Part shown: positions 26,301-33,321 of the stretch, in pieces
How the letters are laid out: each line of letters begins with the position of its first letter
Numbering within the stretch: the stretch's first letter is position 1
Assembly: GCA_023251775.1 (NCBI GenBank)
Contig: JAHEYC010000027.1
Span: 1 to 41,160 of the forward strand
DNA: 41,160 nucleotides
From: Sphingobacteriaceae bacterium
GTDB lineage: Bacteria > Bacteroidota > Bacteroidia > B-17B0 > Aurantibacillaceae
Direction of reading: 5' to 3'
The notes under the pieces: model-generated
Seen by the model: only the letters and a program-made list of their open reading frames with translations
The model's database searches: none
Told to the model about the DNA's origin: nothing
Translations under genes and position numbers: made by a program

Positions 26301-26648
26301 TTGAGTACCGGCGCATAAATTCCCAATAGGAATATTCATGGTTGGAATAACAAAGGGTGTTGCATTCTTGGCATATCCTGGCGAAGTGTAATAAAAAGGT
26401 GCAGTGGCAGTGAAAGCATTATTGTTACACACTAATTCAACTTGGATGCTGTAGGTGCAATTATAAATTGTATTACTGGAAGCATTAAGAACGATGTTGT
26501 TTCCTACAATATTCCAATTATTGATGGTTGGAATATTTAACGGCGAACAAGCATTAACCTTGTTGTTCATTCCTAAGAAAAATACCGCAAACGCGAACGA
26601 TAGCAGCTTGATCTTAGTTAGTCGTGTTTTAATTGTTTTACTCAACAT
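23325..26648 (-). CDS. T9SS type B protein with tandem Ig/PKD-like repeats (gliding motility-associated C-terminus)
   Basis: 1107 residues. Signal peptide at 1-33. After a first fibronectin-like region (LCAGTQYKFRIREVYGG), about ten Ig-like repeats of 75-85 residues follow, each with a pattern such as C-x-G-x4-I-x-A-x-GA-x2-Y-x-WSP then TT-x-Y-x-V-x-G-x-C. The last about 85 residues are the gliding motility-associated C-terminal domain: IYIPNVFTPNEDGLNETF, LIIYDRWGEKLATT, GWDGSYKGKLCKNEVYVYLV, typical of T9SS type B cargo. It is probably a long surface fibre or adhesin. In one repeat the conserved Trp is Met (NYSMSPMSTLNT). First gene of the operon with the two genes above. Confidence 0.88.
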   Translation of the reverse strand: MLSKTIKTRLTKIKLLSFAFAVFFLGMNNKVNACSPLNIPTINNWNIVGNNIVLNASSNTIYNCTYSIQVELVCNNNAFTATAPFYYTSPGYAKNATPFVIPTMNIPIGNLCAGTQYKFRIREVYGGFTFSGWTATQVFTTPGNFVQPTVIASSNPPSICLPQTAQLSAVVNNGCGGGPLTYSWAPGASLSCITCSNPIASPVVTTQYTVWVGGGPTGCWTASAVVNVVVSTSPPSVGTVTAPASVCYGTAATVAINSFSGSIKWLSAPSSTGPWTIIATNTSSIITPTLSATTCFQASVTGCNSTLTSNTVCININPSPTITVNSPNICQGATAVLTAGGAGNYTWSAGANAISATSATVAPLVNTSYTVWGTALGCMSYAVSNVTVNPIPVLNTANVSICVAQNLSLTVNSVPAATFAWSGPLAYSSTLQNPVILNAQANMSGPYQVVGTTTAGCSQTVIANAQVIPLPTITVVGNNTVCSQNFNGSTNTVLVTSNGASNYTWTLPGGYSTPNLTVANIVVTPPVVGVLSVGTLSVFGISGTCTNSTTFNLTVLPNPILATVSSSMCAGTSATISATGATTYTWSPPTALNTIFGATVVGNPTITSVYSVIGTSVGCHSQAQNAIITVVANPTVSITPFIPPICAGTTTIINANGASSYTWTLGSPTNTTTGNSISITPFLNTQYTLLGELATCTAIAAIDVTVIPLPTIMVVADKTVICEGDKANINANGANNYVWSPGNTLNTTTSNFVVASPAVTTTYFLTGNNGICIGTTSITINVVPKPLLQLSVNPTKICQGASAMIFASGAQNYSMSPMSTLNTFTNSTAVATPSASTNYTVMGYNTTGTLTCTFTKEILLQVIPTITATVSRSVEICEGESIGLNAGGSSTYLWMPKGSLNNNNIPNPIANPVTTTIYTVNISEFNFCTVTASVLVKVNPTPTVSAGVNSTFNSDEPMQIIAKGTGTITWIAGEDIICAVCPITQIMPKNSGCYKAQAINEFGCKAFDDVCIEVTNNYNIYIPNVFTPNEDGLNETFKVHGTGISDVTLIIYDRWGEKLATTTDMDKGWDGSYKGKLCKNEVYVYLVTFTSLDGKKHTRKGHVTLLK

Positions 26649-26813
26649 TACTTTAATGGTTAATTAGGTGATGCTATATTACACTATTTTATGCTGTTAT
26701 GGCAGAATCTAAGTTCCCCAAATAGCAATCCTAATCAATTATACGCGTATTTCACTCATACAGAGAGGGTAAATCCATTTAGGTGAACTAATAAGTCTTT
26801 GTTTTTTATTCGT

Positions 26814-26821
26814 TATATTTG
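26814..26821 (+). promoter_or_regulatory. TATATTTG -7 box for the SBBP protein gene
   Basis: TATATTTG, 16 bases before the ATG at 26838. A TTTG at 26798-26801 is 12 bases upstream, shorter than usual. Confidence 0.5.
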
Positions 26822-26837
26822 ACTAATTGCTTAAAAA

Positions 26838-29459
26838 ATGAAGAGGATAAGGACGTATTTTTTACCTGGTTTAATAGTGGCTTTTTCCTTCATTTTTAAT
26901 CAAGGGATGTATTCGCAGAGCGAGAGTTTTGGGGCGGGTTTTGTCGAAAATAAAGGACAAATAGTTGATCAATTTTTTAAGCCAAATGATAATGTTCTTT
27001 TTCAATACACAGGCAAAGGCATCAAGATCCAATTAAGAAAGAATGGTTATTCTTACGAATTATTTAACCTTAAAGATCTTCCACAAACTTCTCCCGTAAG
27101 AGCCACTTTAGCTCATCTTAAAGAACTTTCTCAAACAAAGATCATCGGTCGCAGAATTGATATTGATTTTTTAGGACAAAAAAATAATTGCGTCGTTAGT
27201 GCAGTAGATCCTCTTGCCGGAAAACTTAATTACGTTTTTAATGGAAAAGAAACCTATAACGTAAGCGTTTTCAAAAAAGTTATCTATACCAATGTGTATG
27301 ATCATATTGATGTGGAATTCATTATTGATCCTAATAATTCAATTCCGCTGAAGTATAATATCATTCTCAATCCCGGAGCCAATATCAACGATATTCAAAT
27401 GGTTTGTCTTGGATCTAACAAAATATTATTGAACAACAAAGGAAATTTGGAGATGAGTACCGACATTGGAAATATTTCGGAAACAATTCCTTTTAGTTTT
27501 TATACGGATGCCCCTTCAACAGATCACGATGTGAAATTTGAATTGAATGGAAATATTATTTCTTACAAAACAGCTTACGATAAAACAAAAACACTCATCA
27601 TCGATCCAAGTTCTAATTTAGTTTGGGGAAATTATATTGGCGGAAATGCACTTGACTATTCGACCGCCCTTACAATTGATAATTCAAATTTTTTATATAA
27701 AACAGGATATACACTAAGCTCATCAAACATTGCATCGGCAGGTGTTTACCAAACAACGCTAAGCGGAAGTTTTGATGCGTACTTAGTAAAATATAATTCA
27801 AGCGGCAATTTTATTTGGGGTACGTACTTTGGTGGACCAGATGTGGATGCAGTTTATACCATTGCTCACGACTCGGGAGGAAATATTTTTGTTGGTGGAG
27901 ATACATTTAGCACATCAAATATTGCAAGTGTTGGCGCGCATCAAATAGTATACGGCGGAGGAATAGACGACGGCATGATATTTAAATTTAATTCAGCCGG
28001 ACAAAGATTATGGTCGACCTATTACGGCGGAACGCAACACGAAGTGATTGGTGCACTTTGTGTTGACATGAACAATAATGTTATTGTGTGCGGTCATTCC
28101 GAAAGTACAAATGCCATAGCAACCGCAAGTGCATACCAAACAATTTATTCGTCAGCATATGATGTGTTCATTGCAAAATTCAATTCACTGGGTGTAAGGC
28201 AATGGGGAACATATTATGGCGATACAGGTGCCGATGAAGGTTGGGGCGCTGATACAGATGTTAACGGCGATATTTATATTACAGGATTTACCTCATCACC
28301 ATTTAGCATCTCAACGCCAACCGCACATCAAACAACTTTAGGAGGAGGAAATACCGATTGTTTTTTATTAAAAATGAATGCCGCTGGAAATAATTTAATT
28401 TGGGGAACGTATTATGGTGGCAACGGAGATGATGGTGGAACATCTGTAGAGGTAGATCCAACCGGAAAAATATTTTTAGTTGGAAATACATCAAGCACAA
28501 ATAATATTGCTTCTGCTTCAAGTTACCAAACGGTTATTGGAAGTGCAGAAGATGGATTTCTTGCTTCATTTACAATTAATGGCGTAAGGATTTGGGGAAC
28601 ATATTTTGGTGGCGCCGATACGGATTATATCAACGATCTTTTTATTGATGCAAATAAAGATCTTTTATTTTGCGGACAAACATTAAGCACAAATGGAATT
28701 AGCACAACTGGAGCATACCAACCAAACATTGCAAATGCAAGTAATTATGATGCGTACTTTGCTAAATTCACAAATGCGGGAATTTTAAAATTAGGAACGT
28801 ATTACGGCGGTTCAGAAAGCGAGAACTCTAAAGGAATTGTGGTGGATACGCAAGGCAAAGTTTATTTATCTGGAGAAACAACAAGCACTGTTGGTATTTC
28901 TAACGCGGCATCAACATCATCGATTTATATTGGCAATGGCGACGCGTTCCTTTCAAAATTTTGTATTGAATCCGTTATTTCTGTTACGCCGGCAGGAACT
29001 TCAACCGCTTGTTTGGGAAGTACAATTACCATAAACGCATTAACGGGTTGTCAAAGTTATTCGTGGAGCACAACACAAACTACACCGTCAATTTCGGTGA
29101 TCTATACAACATCAATTGGCACATATTCTTATTTAGTGAATGTAGTTGATGGAGATGGATGTAACGGACACTCAGATACAATTTTTATAAATGTTTTGGA
29201 TTGCTCAACGGGATTGCTCACAAACTCTGTAAAGAATGACATCAAGATCTATCCAAATCCTGTAGCAACTAAATTATTTATTGAAGTTTCCGAGAATGCG
29301 ATCGGCGTAAGAATAATTGATATGTGCGGAAAAGAATTATTGAATGAAAAGCAATTATCGACCGAATGGATCGATGTTTCAACTTTAAGATCAGGAATGT
29401 ATCTTCTTGAATTACTGTATTCCGACAAAAAAGAAGTAAAAAAATTCCTTAAAGAATAA
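26838..29459 (+). CDS. Seven-repeat SBBP T9SS type A surface protein
   Basis: 873 residues. Signal peptide at 1-26, then an N-terminal domain starting GFVENKGQIVDQFF, as in the DUF7948 family of SBBP proteins. From about 260 to 714 there are seven repeats of about 65 residues, each WGTYYGG ... D-x-x-G-x-I-x-V-x-G-x-T-x-S/T, matching a seven-bladed beta-propeller. An Ig-like segment (SVTPAGTSTACLGSTITINALTGCQSY) follows, then a type A sorting domain (IKIYPNPVATKLFIEV ... SGMYLLELL). It is a surface protein of unknown partner. Same strand as paaC, 33 bases upstream of it. Confidence 0.88.
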   Translation: MKRIRTYFLPGLIVAFSFIFNQGMYSQSESFGAGFVENKGQIVDQFFKPNDNVLFQYTGKGIKIQLRKNGYSYELFNLKDLPQTSPVRATLAHLKELSQTKIIGRRIDIDFLGQKNNCVVSAVDPLAGKLNYVFNGKETYNVSVFKKVIYTNVYDHIDVEFIIDPNNSIPLKYNIILNPGANINDIQMVCLGSNKILLNNKGNLEMSTDIGNISETIPFSFYTDAPSTDHDVKFELNGNIISYKTAYDKTKTLIIDPSSNLVWGNYIGGNALDYSTALTIDNSNFLYKTGYTLSSSNIASAGVYQTTLSGSFDAYLVKYNSSGNFIWGTYFGGPDVDAVYTIAHDSGGNIFVGGDTFSTSNIASVGAHQIVYGGGIDDGMIFKFNSAGQRLWSTYYGGTQHEVIGALCVDMNNNVIVCGHSESTNAIATASAYQTIYSSAYDVFIAKFNSLGVRQWGTYYGDTGADEGWGADTDVNGDIYITGFTSSPFSISTPTAHQTTLGGGNTDCFLLKMNAAGNNLIWGTYYGGNGDDGGTSVEVDPTGKIFLVGNTSSTNNIASASSYQTVIGSAEDGFLASFTINGVRIWGTYFGGADTDYINDLFIDANKDLLFCGQTLSTNGISTTGAYQPNIANASNYDAYFAKFTNAGILKLGTYYGGSESENSKGIVVDTQGKVYLSGETTSTVGISNAASTSSIYIGNGDAFLSKFCIESVISVTPAGTSTACLGSTITINALTGCQSYSWSTTQTTPSISVIYTTSIGTYSYLVNVVDGDGCNGHSDTIFINVLDCSTGLLTNSVKNDIKIYPNPVATKLFIEVSENAIGVRIIDMCGKELLNEKQLSTEWIDVSTLRSGMYLLELLYSDKKEVKKFLKE

Positions 29460-29468
29460 TTATAATAA

Positions 29469-29476
29469 TAAATTTG
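29469..29476 (+). promoter_or_regulatory. TAAATTTG -7 box upstream of paaC
   Basis: TAAATTTG, 16 bases before the paaC ATG and just after the preceding stop. It suggests paaC has its own promoter now that it is separated from paaAB. No -33 TTG is seen. Confidence 0.4.
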
Positions 29477-29492
29477 TACTCAGTTAATTTCC

Positions 29493-30248
29493 ATGGAAAA
29501 TAAAGCACTTTTTGATTACGTTATAAATTTGGCCGACGATAAATTAGTATTGGCGCAACGTTTAAGCGCGTGGACAGGTCACGGCCCGTTTTTAGAAGAA
29601 GATCTTGCATTGACCAATATTGCATTGGATATGTTCGGCACAGCAAAATCTCTTTTAGAATATGCTGCAAAAATAGAAGGCAAAGGAAGAACAGAAGATG
29701 ATCTTGCTTTTTTTAGGAACGAGCGACAATTCACTAATTGCTTGATCTGCGAACAAGACAATGGCGATTATGCAAAAACAATTTTACGTCAGGCATTTTT
29801 CGATTCATTTGATTATTTATTATACACCGAACTTGCAAAAAGTAAGGACGAAACTCTAGCAGGCATTGCCGCAAAATCAATAAAAGAAATTACCTATCAC
29901 AAACGTCACTCGCATAGTTGGGTGAACCGTTTTGGAAATGGCACTGAAGAAAGCAAAACGCGTTTACAAAATGCCGTGAATGAATTATGGCGCTTTACCG
30001 GCGAATTTTTTGAAACAAGCGATAACGATAAAGCATTAGCCAAACAAGGAATTGCTGTTGATGTGTCAACATTAAAAGGCGCTTGGGAAAAAGAGATCTT
30101 AACGCTACTTCAAAAAGCAACTATTACAATTCCTTTGGATTCCTATATGCAAACAGGCGGACGCAAAGGCGTTCACACGGAGCATTTAGGATTTTTACTT
30201 TCCGAAATGCAAGTGCTTCCAAGGATGTTGCCGGATGCAAAATGGTAA
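29493..30248 (+). CDS. paaC: 1,2-phenylacetyl-CoA epoxidase subunit C
   Basis: 251 residues, full length. Ferritin-like structural partner of PaaA. Seen: NLADDKLVLAQRLSAWTGHGPFLEEDLALTNIALDMFG, EDDLAFFRNERQFTNCLICEQ, AAKSIKEITYHKRHSHSWVNRFGNGTEESK, and GRKGVHTEHLGFLLSEMQVLPRMLPDAKW at the end. In most genomes it follows paaB directly; here it is 10 kb downstream. paaD and paaE are not seen after it; instead a small exported protein gene overlaps its last 7 bases. Confidence 0.95.
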   Translation: MENKALFDYVINLADDKLVLAQRLSAWTGHGPFLEEDLALTNIALDMFGTAKSLLEYAAKIEGKGRTEDDLAFFRNERQFTNCLICEQDNGDYAKTILRQAFFDSFDYLLYTELAKSKDETLAGIAAKSIKEITYHKRHSHSWVNRFGNGTEESKTRLQNAVNELWRFTGEFFETSDNDKALAKQGIAVDVSTLKGAWEKEILTLLQKATITIPLDSYMQTGGRKGVHTEHLGFLLSEMQVLPRMLPDAKW

Positions 30249-30604
30249 GAAAGATCATTTTAATATTATTTTTTATTTACGGTTTTAATTTGACAACCAG
30301 CGCTCAGAATGCGAAAGTGGTGTACGATTCTATTATCAGTTTAACTGATTTGGACAAGATAAAAAGCATAAGAACGATAATTAAATACTCAAAAAATTGC
30401 CAAGTGTATCAAGTCAATTTGATTTATCACGCAAAGGGAATGCTAAAAGGAGAAGCATTGTATAAACATGATTGCTTTGAAACAGATTTTAATAAATATT
30501 TGGAACGCTGCAAATTTAAAAAGGGAGATTTTTTCATCGTTGAGTTTATAAAAGCATCATGCCAACCTTTAATGGGAACTGGGTATAAGTTTAAAATAAA
30601 GTAA
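30242..30604 (+). CDS. Small exported protein overlapping paaC, possibly GldM-C-like
   Basis: 120 residues with a signal peptide (MVRKIILILFFIYGFNLTTSAQ). The ATG at 30242 lies inside the end of paaC (7-base overlap), so translation is probably coupled. The mature part has a segment, LERCKFKKGDFFIVEFIKASCQ, that resembles the KRGDxxxFEDIKA stretch near the C-terminus of the gliding protein GldM; this is a weak visual similarity. Four Cys residues could form disulfides. Family otherwise unknown. The longer frame starting at 30083 is read-through inside paaC. Confidence 0.65.
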   Translation: MVRKIILILFFIYGFNLTTSAQNAKVVYDSIISLTDLDKIKSIRTIIKYSKNCQVYQVNLIYHAKGMLKGEALYKHDCFETDFNKYLERCKFKKGDFFIVEFIKASCQPLMGTGYKFKIK

Positions 30605-30714
30605 TGTCTAACTTCAAAGAAACCTGGAAAAAGTATTCCCCCTATTTTGTCGATATATGGCAATATATTGTCATCATTTTAGTGATGATCATTGCGGCTA
30701 TATTTATTCTTTAG
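30604..30714 (+). CDS. 36-residue single-TM membrane microprotein
   Basis: Reads MSNFKETWKKYSPYFVDIWQ, then one hydrophobic helix (YIVIILVMIIAAIFIL) running to the C-terminus. The start overlaps the upstream stop by one base (TAATG), a coupling arrangement. The amphipathic, aromatic N-terminus followed by a C-terminal helix looks like a real small membrane protein, but no family is recognised and a chance ORF cannot be excluded. Confidence 0.5.
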   Translation: MSNFKETWKKYSPYFVDIWQYIVIILVMIIAAIFIL

Positions 30715-30719
30715 TCACT

Positions 30720-30737
30720 TCCCGATAGCTATCGGGA
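30720..30737. repeat. 18-bp perfect palindrome
   Basis: TCCCGATAGCTATCGGGA is its own reverse complement. It sits 5 bases after the microprotein stop. No T-tract follows. Short palindromes of this kind recur between genes in Bacteroidota. Confidence 0.7.
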
Positions 30738-30798
30738 TACACGAGTTGTTTCGCTTAGTATTTGTCCACACGGATCAGTCTAATTAGGACCTAAAAAA

Positions 30799-30824
30799 CC
30801 TCCGCGTCTCCGTGCCTTAGTGGC
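30799..30824. repeat. Unpaired half of a CCACTAAGG-type iterated element
   Basis: On the minus strand this reads GCCACTAAGGCACGGAGACG then CGGAGG, the same CCAC...CAC layout as the left arms of the other hairpins. No matching right arm is seen, so it looks like a decayed copy. Confidence 0.5.
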
Positions 30825-30862
30825 TAAAAAGGCCCCAACGCAAGCAGTTTTAAATATTTGCC

Positions 30863-30870
30863 TATATTTG
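30863..30870 (+). promoter_or_regulatory. TATATTTG -7 box for gmk
   Basis: TATATTTG ends 3 bases before the ATG at 30874, so the predicted start of transcription is at the start codon. Confidence 0.5.
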
Positions 30871-30873
30871 TAC

Positions 30874-31458
30874 ATGGCAAATGGTAAACTTATCATTTTT
30901 TCAGCACCATCGGGCTCCGGTAAGACAACCATTGTGCGCCATTTGCTCAAAACATTCCCAAATCAAATAGAGTTCTCAATTTCTGCAACTACTCGTCCAA
31001 AACGCAGCGAAGAAGAAAATGAACGCGATTATTATTACCTCAGCATTGACGAATTCAAAAAGAAGATCGATAATAAAGAATTTTTAGAATGGGAAGAAGT
31101 TTACGCAGGAAATTATTACGGAACACTACGCAAAGAAGTGGAGCGCATTTGGGCGACAGGCAAAGCTGTAATTTTTGATATTGATGTAGAGGGCGGATTG
31201 AATTTAAAGAATCAATTTAAAGCCGATGCCTTAAGTATTTTTGTAATGCCTCCAAGTATTAAAATATTGGAAGAGCGTTTAGGTTCACGAAGTACTGATA
31301 GTCCCGAAAGTATTGCGCGCCGCGTTGCAAAAGCCGAAAAAGAATTAAAGACAGCCGAATTATTTGACTGTTTTATTTTGAACGAGATCTTAGAAGATGC
31401 GCTCAAAAAAGCAGAGATGGTAGTGTCATTATTCATAAATAAAAAAGCAGCCTCTTAA
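30874..31458 (+). CDS. gmk: Guanylate kinase
   Basis: 194 residues, usual length. Phosphorylates GMP to GDP. P-loop FSAPSGSGKTTIV near residue 8, then the GMP-binding region FSISATTRPKRSEEENERDYYYLS, EFLEWEEVYAGNYYGTLRKEVE and VIFDIDVEGGLNLKNQF. The start at 30874 is chosen because the signature follows at once; the open frame beginning at 30820 includes the promoter box. Its last codons form part of the terminator stem. Confidence 0.96.
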   Translation: MANGKLIIFSAPSGSGKTTIVRHLLKTFPNQIEFSISATTRPKRSEEENERDYYYLSIDEFKKKIDNKEFLEWEEVYAGNYYGTLRKEVERIWATGKAVIFDIDVEGGLNLKNQFKADALSIFVMPPSIKILEERLGSRSTDSPESIARRVAKAEKELKTAELFDCFILNEILEDALKKAEMVVSLFINKKAAS

Positions 31459-31466
31459 GCTGCTTT
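31444..31466 (+). terminator. Rho-independent terminator of gmk
   Basis: 8-bp stem AAAGCAGC / GCTGCTTT (31444-31451 with 31459-31466), 7-base loop, then a T-rich tract. The stem overlaps the gmk stop codon region. Confidence 0.9.
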
Positions 31467-31489
31467 CTTTTTTTATAGAATATTTTTAA

Positions 31490-32032
31490 TTAGGCGGTTC
31501 CTGTTTTACGCACACCTGTGGTTTTCTTATTACCCGCAATAGCTTTCGCATTTCCACCATCTTTATTGATACCATGTTTTGTGCCCGAAGAATCATCATT
31601 TAATTTGATGTTCTTAGTTTTTTCGTGAAGTTCTTTATTTTCTTCTTCCGTTTTTAAATTAGAAGTGCTTTGCAAAGCATTATACCAACTAAATAATTTG
31701 CGCATATTGCTTACATAAACGCGATCCTTATCGTAATCAGGTAAAATTTGTGCGAAATAAGCTTCTACTGTTTTATCATCCGCTTTATGATCAACTGCCG
31801 GTCCGCCTTTTTCTTTATCAAAAATAGCCGTGATAATTTCATTTATCGGTTTATCATCACCGGTAGTGAACATACTAATATCAGTTAGCGTACTAACTTT
31901 TGTTGAAGCGTAAACATTCACGCGTTTTTTATCGGATAATCCTTCTACGATGATCCCGTTCTTGCTTTGTGCAACGATCTTATACAAACCCGGTTGGCCT
32001 GTAATAGATATAAATCCTGTCAAATCGATCAT
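31490..32032 (-). CDS. DUF5606 domain protein
   Basis: 180 residues. The N-terminal DUF5606 domain is clear: TGFISITGQPGLYKIVAQSKNGIIVEGLSDKKR, then VYASTKVSTLTDISMFT, and a second conserved block (AYFAQILPDYDKDRVYVSNMRKLFSWYNAL) near 92-120. The tail (about 125-180) is polar and low in complexity. Cytoplasmic (no signal peptide); function unknown, though the family is conserved in Bacteroidota. It has a good promoter (TTTG 32085-32082, 18 bases, TATCTTTG 32063-32056) and is divergent from the MtfA-like gene. Confidence 0.88.
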   Translation of the reverse strand: MIDLTGFISITGQPGLYKIVAQSKNGIIVEGLSDKKRVNVYASTKVSTLTDISMFTTGDDKPINEIITAIFDKEKGGPAVDHKADDKTVEAYFAQILPDYDKDRVYVSNMRKLFSWYNALQSTSNLKTEEENKELHEKTKNIKLNDDSSGTKHGINKDGGNAKAIAGNKKTTGVRKTGTA

Positions 32033-32055
32033 TTTATTTAAATTTATTGGGATAA

Positions 32056-32085
32056 CAAAGATAGGATTTTCTTGCTTACTGCAAA
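32056..32085 (-). promoter_or_regulatory. Promoter for the DUF5606 gene
   Basis: Minus strand TTTG (32085-32082), 18 bases, TATCTTTG (32063-32056). A near-consensus pair that overlaps the divergent promoter of the next gene. Confidence 0.65.
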
Positions 32086-32101
32086 TAAATTTCTAAATTT
32101 A
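32072..32101 (+). promoter_or_regulatory. Promoter for the MtfA-like peptidase gene
   Basis: TTG (32072-32074), 19 bases, TAAATTTA (32094-32101). The TTG start codon at 32107 follows 5 bases later, so the mRNA may be leaderless. Confidence 0.55.
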
Positions 32102-32106
32102 TTTTT

Positions 32107-33294
32107 TTGAAAGACAACGAAGATATAGTGTTAAATGCGGAGGGCTTGCATGCCTTCTACGAGAGTTATTTTCAATACTATACAACACTCACGCCACAAT
32201 ATAAAAACAGATTTATTGAACGCTGTTCATATTTTATGGATTCAAAAGCCATTGTGGGCGCCGAAGGTTTTGAAATAACCAATAAAGTTCGCGCCATCGT
32301 TTCTGCAAGCGCTGTACAACTTACAATGGGTCTTGATACCTGGGATTACGATTATTTTATGGAGATCATCATTCATCCGCAAAAATTCATGCACAAACCC
32401 ACGCAACAACATTTCAAAGGCGAAACAAATTTGGCGGGATATATAAAATTAAGTTGGTTGAGCTTCATAAATGGATATAAGAACCCAACCGATAATGTGA
32501 ACCTTGGCATCCACGAATTTTCTCACGCGCTCAGGTTCAATAGCATTAGAGGAAATGTACAAGATTATTATACCAAACATTTTTTTATGATGTGGCTTGG
32601 CACTGCGTACGAAGCGTATTATCATATCAAACAAGGCAAACAAACAATTTTTAGAGAATATGGTGGTGCAAATATCAACGAGTTCATTAGCGTTTGCTTT
32701 GAACATTATTTTGAATCGCCACAGCAAATAAAAGAAGCGTATCCGCATTTATATTATAATACCGCCATCTTACTAAATCAATTGACCGAAGGAAATATCA
32801 CAAGCATTGATATTCGCGAACGTATGATGATCGAAAAAAGTAAACTCTTAACGCCTTTGCAAGATCGTGAGATAAAACAACGGCTCATTGATTCAAATGC
32901 TGTACCGCTTATTACAATTTCGGGAGTGATATGGGGATTTACAATTATGGCGGCAGGAATTTTTAGCGGACCAAGCATTATTTTACTTCTGATATTTTTT
33001 GCCACGTATTTAAAATTAGACTCGAATTTCATCACACTCATCATCACTAAAAATGAGATCGAGATCAAAAAGGGATTCTTCTTTTTAAAGAATTGGTATC
33101 GCCATTCATTTCAATTATCGCATTTGGTGAATGTAACATTAAATAAAGTCGACGATGGTTGCGAGTTCTCATTGGTATATTATAATACCAACGATGATCA
33201 TTTTTACGAAGAGAATTTTTTGTGTGATAAGGTATTCGTTGAAGAACTATTAACAGAATTCAAAACCAATAAAATAGCCATAAACCGTTTGTAG
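32107..33294 (+). CDS. MtfA-like zinc peptidase with C-terminal TM pair and PH-like domain
   Basis: 395 residues, TTG start. Residues about 15-240 match the MtfA (M90) fold: LTPQYKNRFIERC, then the zinc site His136-Glu-Phe-Ser-His140 in GIHEFSHALRF, and INEFISVCFEHYFE with the likely third ligand Glu192. E. coli MtfA is a soluble protein of about 265 residues; here two TM helices (about 267-287 and 289-303) and a beta-rich PH-like region (about 310-395, ITKNEIEIKKGFFFLKNWYRHSFQL) are added. The added part suggests membrane attachment. Substrate unknown. No ATG start is available near the N-terminus, so the TTG is likely. Confidence 0.83.
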   Translation: MKDNEDIVLNAEGLHAFYESYFQYYTTLTPQYKNRFIERCSYFMDSKAIVGAEGFEITNKVRAIVSASAVQLTMGLDTWDYDYFMEIIIHPQKFMHKPTQQHFKGETNLAGYIKLSWLSFINGYKNPTDNVNLGIHEFSHALRFNSIRGNVQDYYTKHFFMMWLGTAYEAYYHIKQGKQTIFREYGGANINEFISVCFEHYFESPQQIKEAYPHLYYNTAILLNQLTEGNITSIDIRERMMIEKSKLLTPLQDREIKQRLIDSNAVPLITISGVIWGFTIMAAGIFSGPSIILLLIFFATYLKLDSNFITLIITKNEIEIKKGFFFLKNWYRHSFQLSHLVNVTLNKVDDGCEFSLVYYNTNDDHFYEENFLCDKVFVEELLTEFKTNKIAINRL

Positions 33295-33317
33295 CAATGG
33301 TTTATTTAGTACATTTG
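33288..33317 (+). promoter_or_regulatory. Promoter for the Xaa-Pro aminopeptidase
   Basis: TTTG (33288-33291), 18 bases, TACATTTG (33310-33317). The ATG is 4 bases further on, so the predicted start of transcription coincides with the start codon. The -33 box overlaps the stop region of the preceding gene. Confidence 0.7.
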
Positions 33318-33321
33318 CCCT

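Noticed and set aside
26649-26837. tRNA or small RNA gene in the 189-base gap
   Set aside because: No cloverleaf, CCA end or strong hairpin found; only a promoter box for the SBBP gene.
19430-29480. Transposon or integrated element between paaB and paaC
   Set aside because: No transposase, integrase, direct repeats or matching terminal repeats seen at the borders.
30604-30714. Toxin of a toxin-antitoxin or type I system
   Set aside because: A single hydrophobic helix alone is not enough and no antisense RNA or partner gene is visible.
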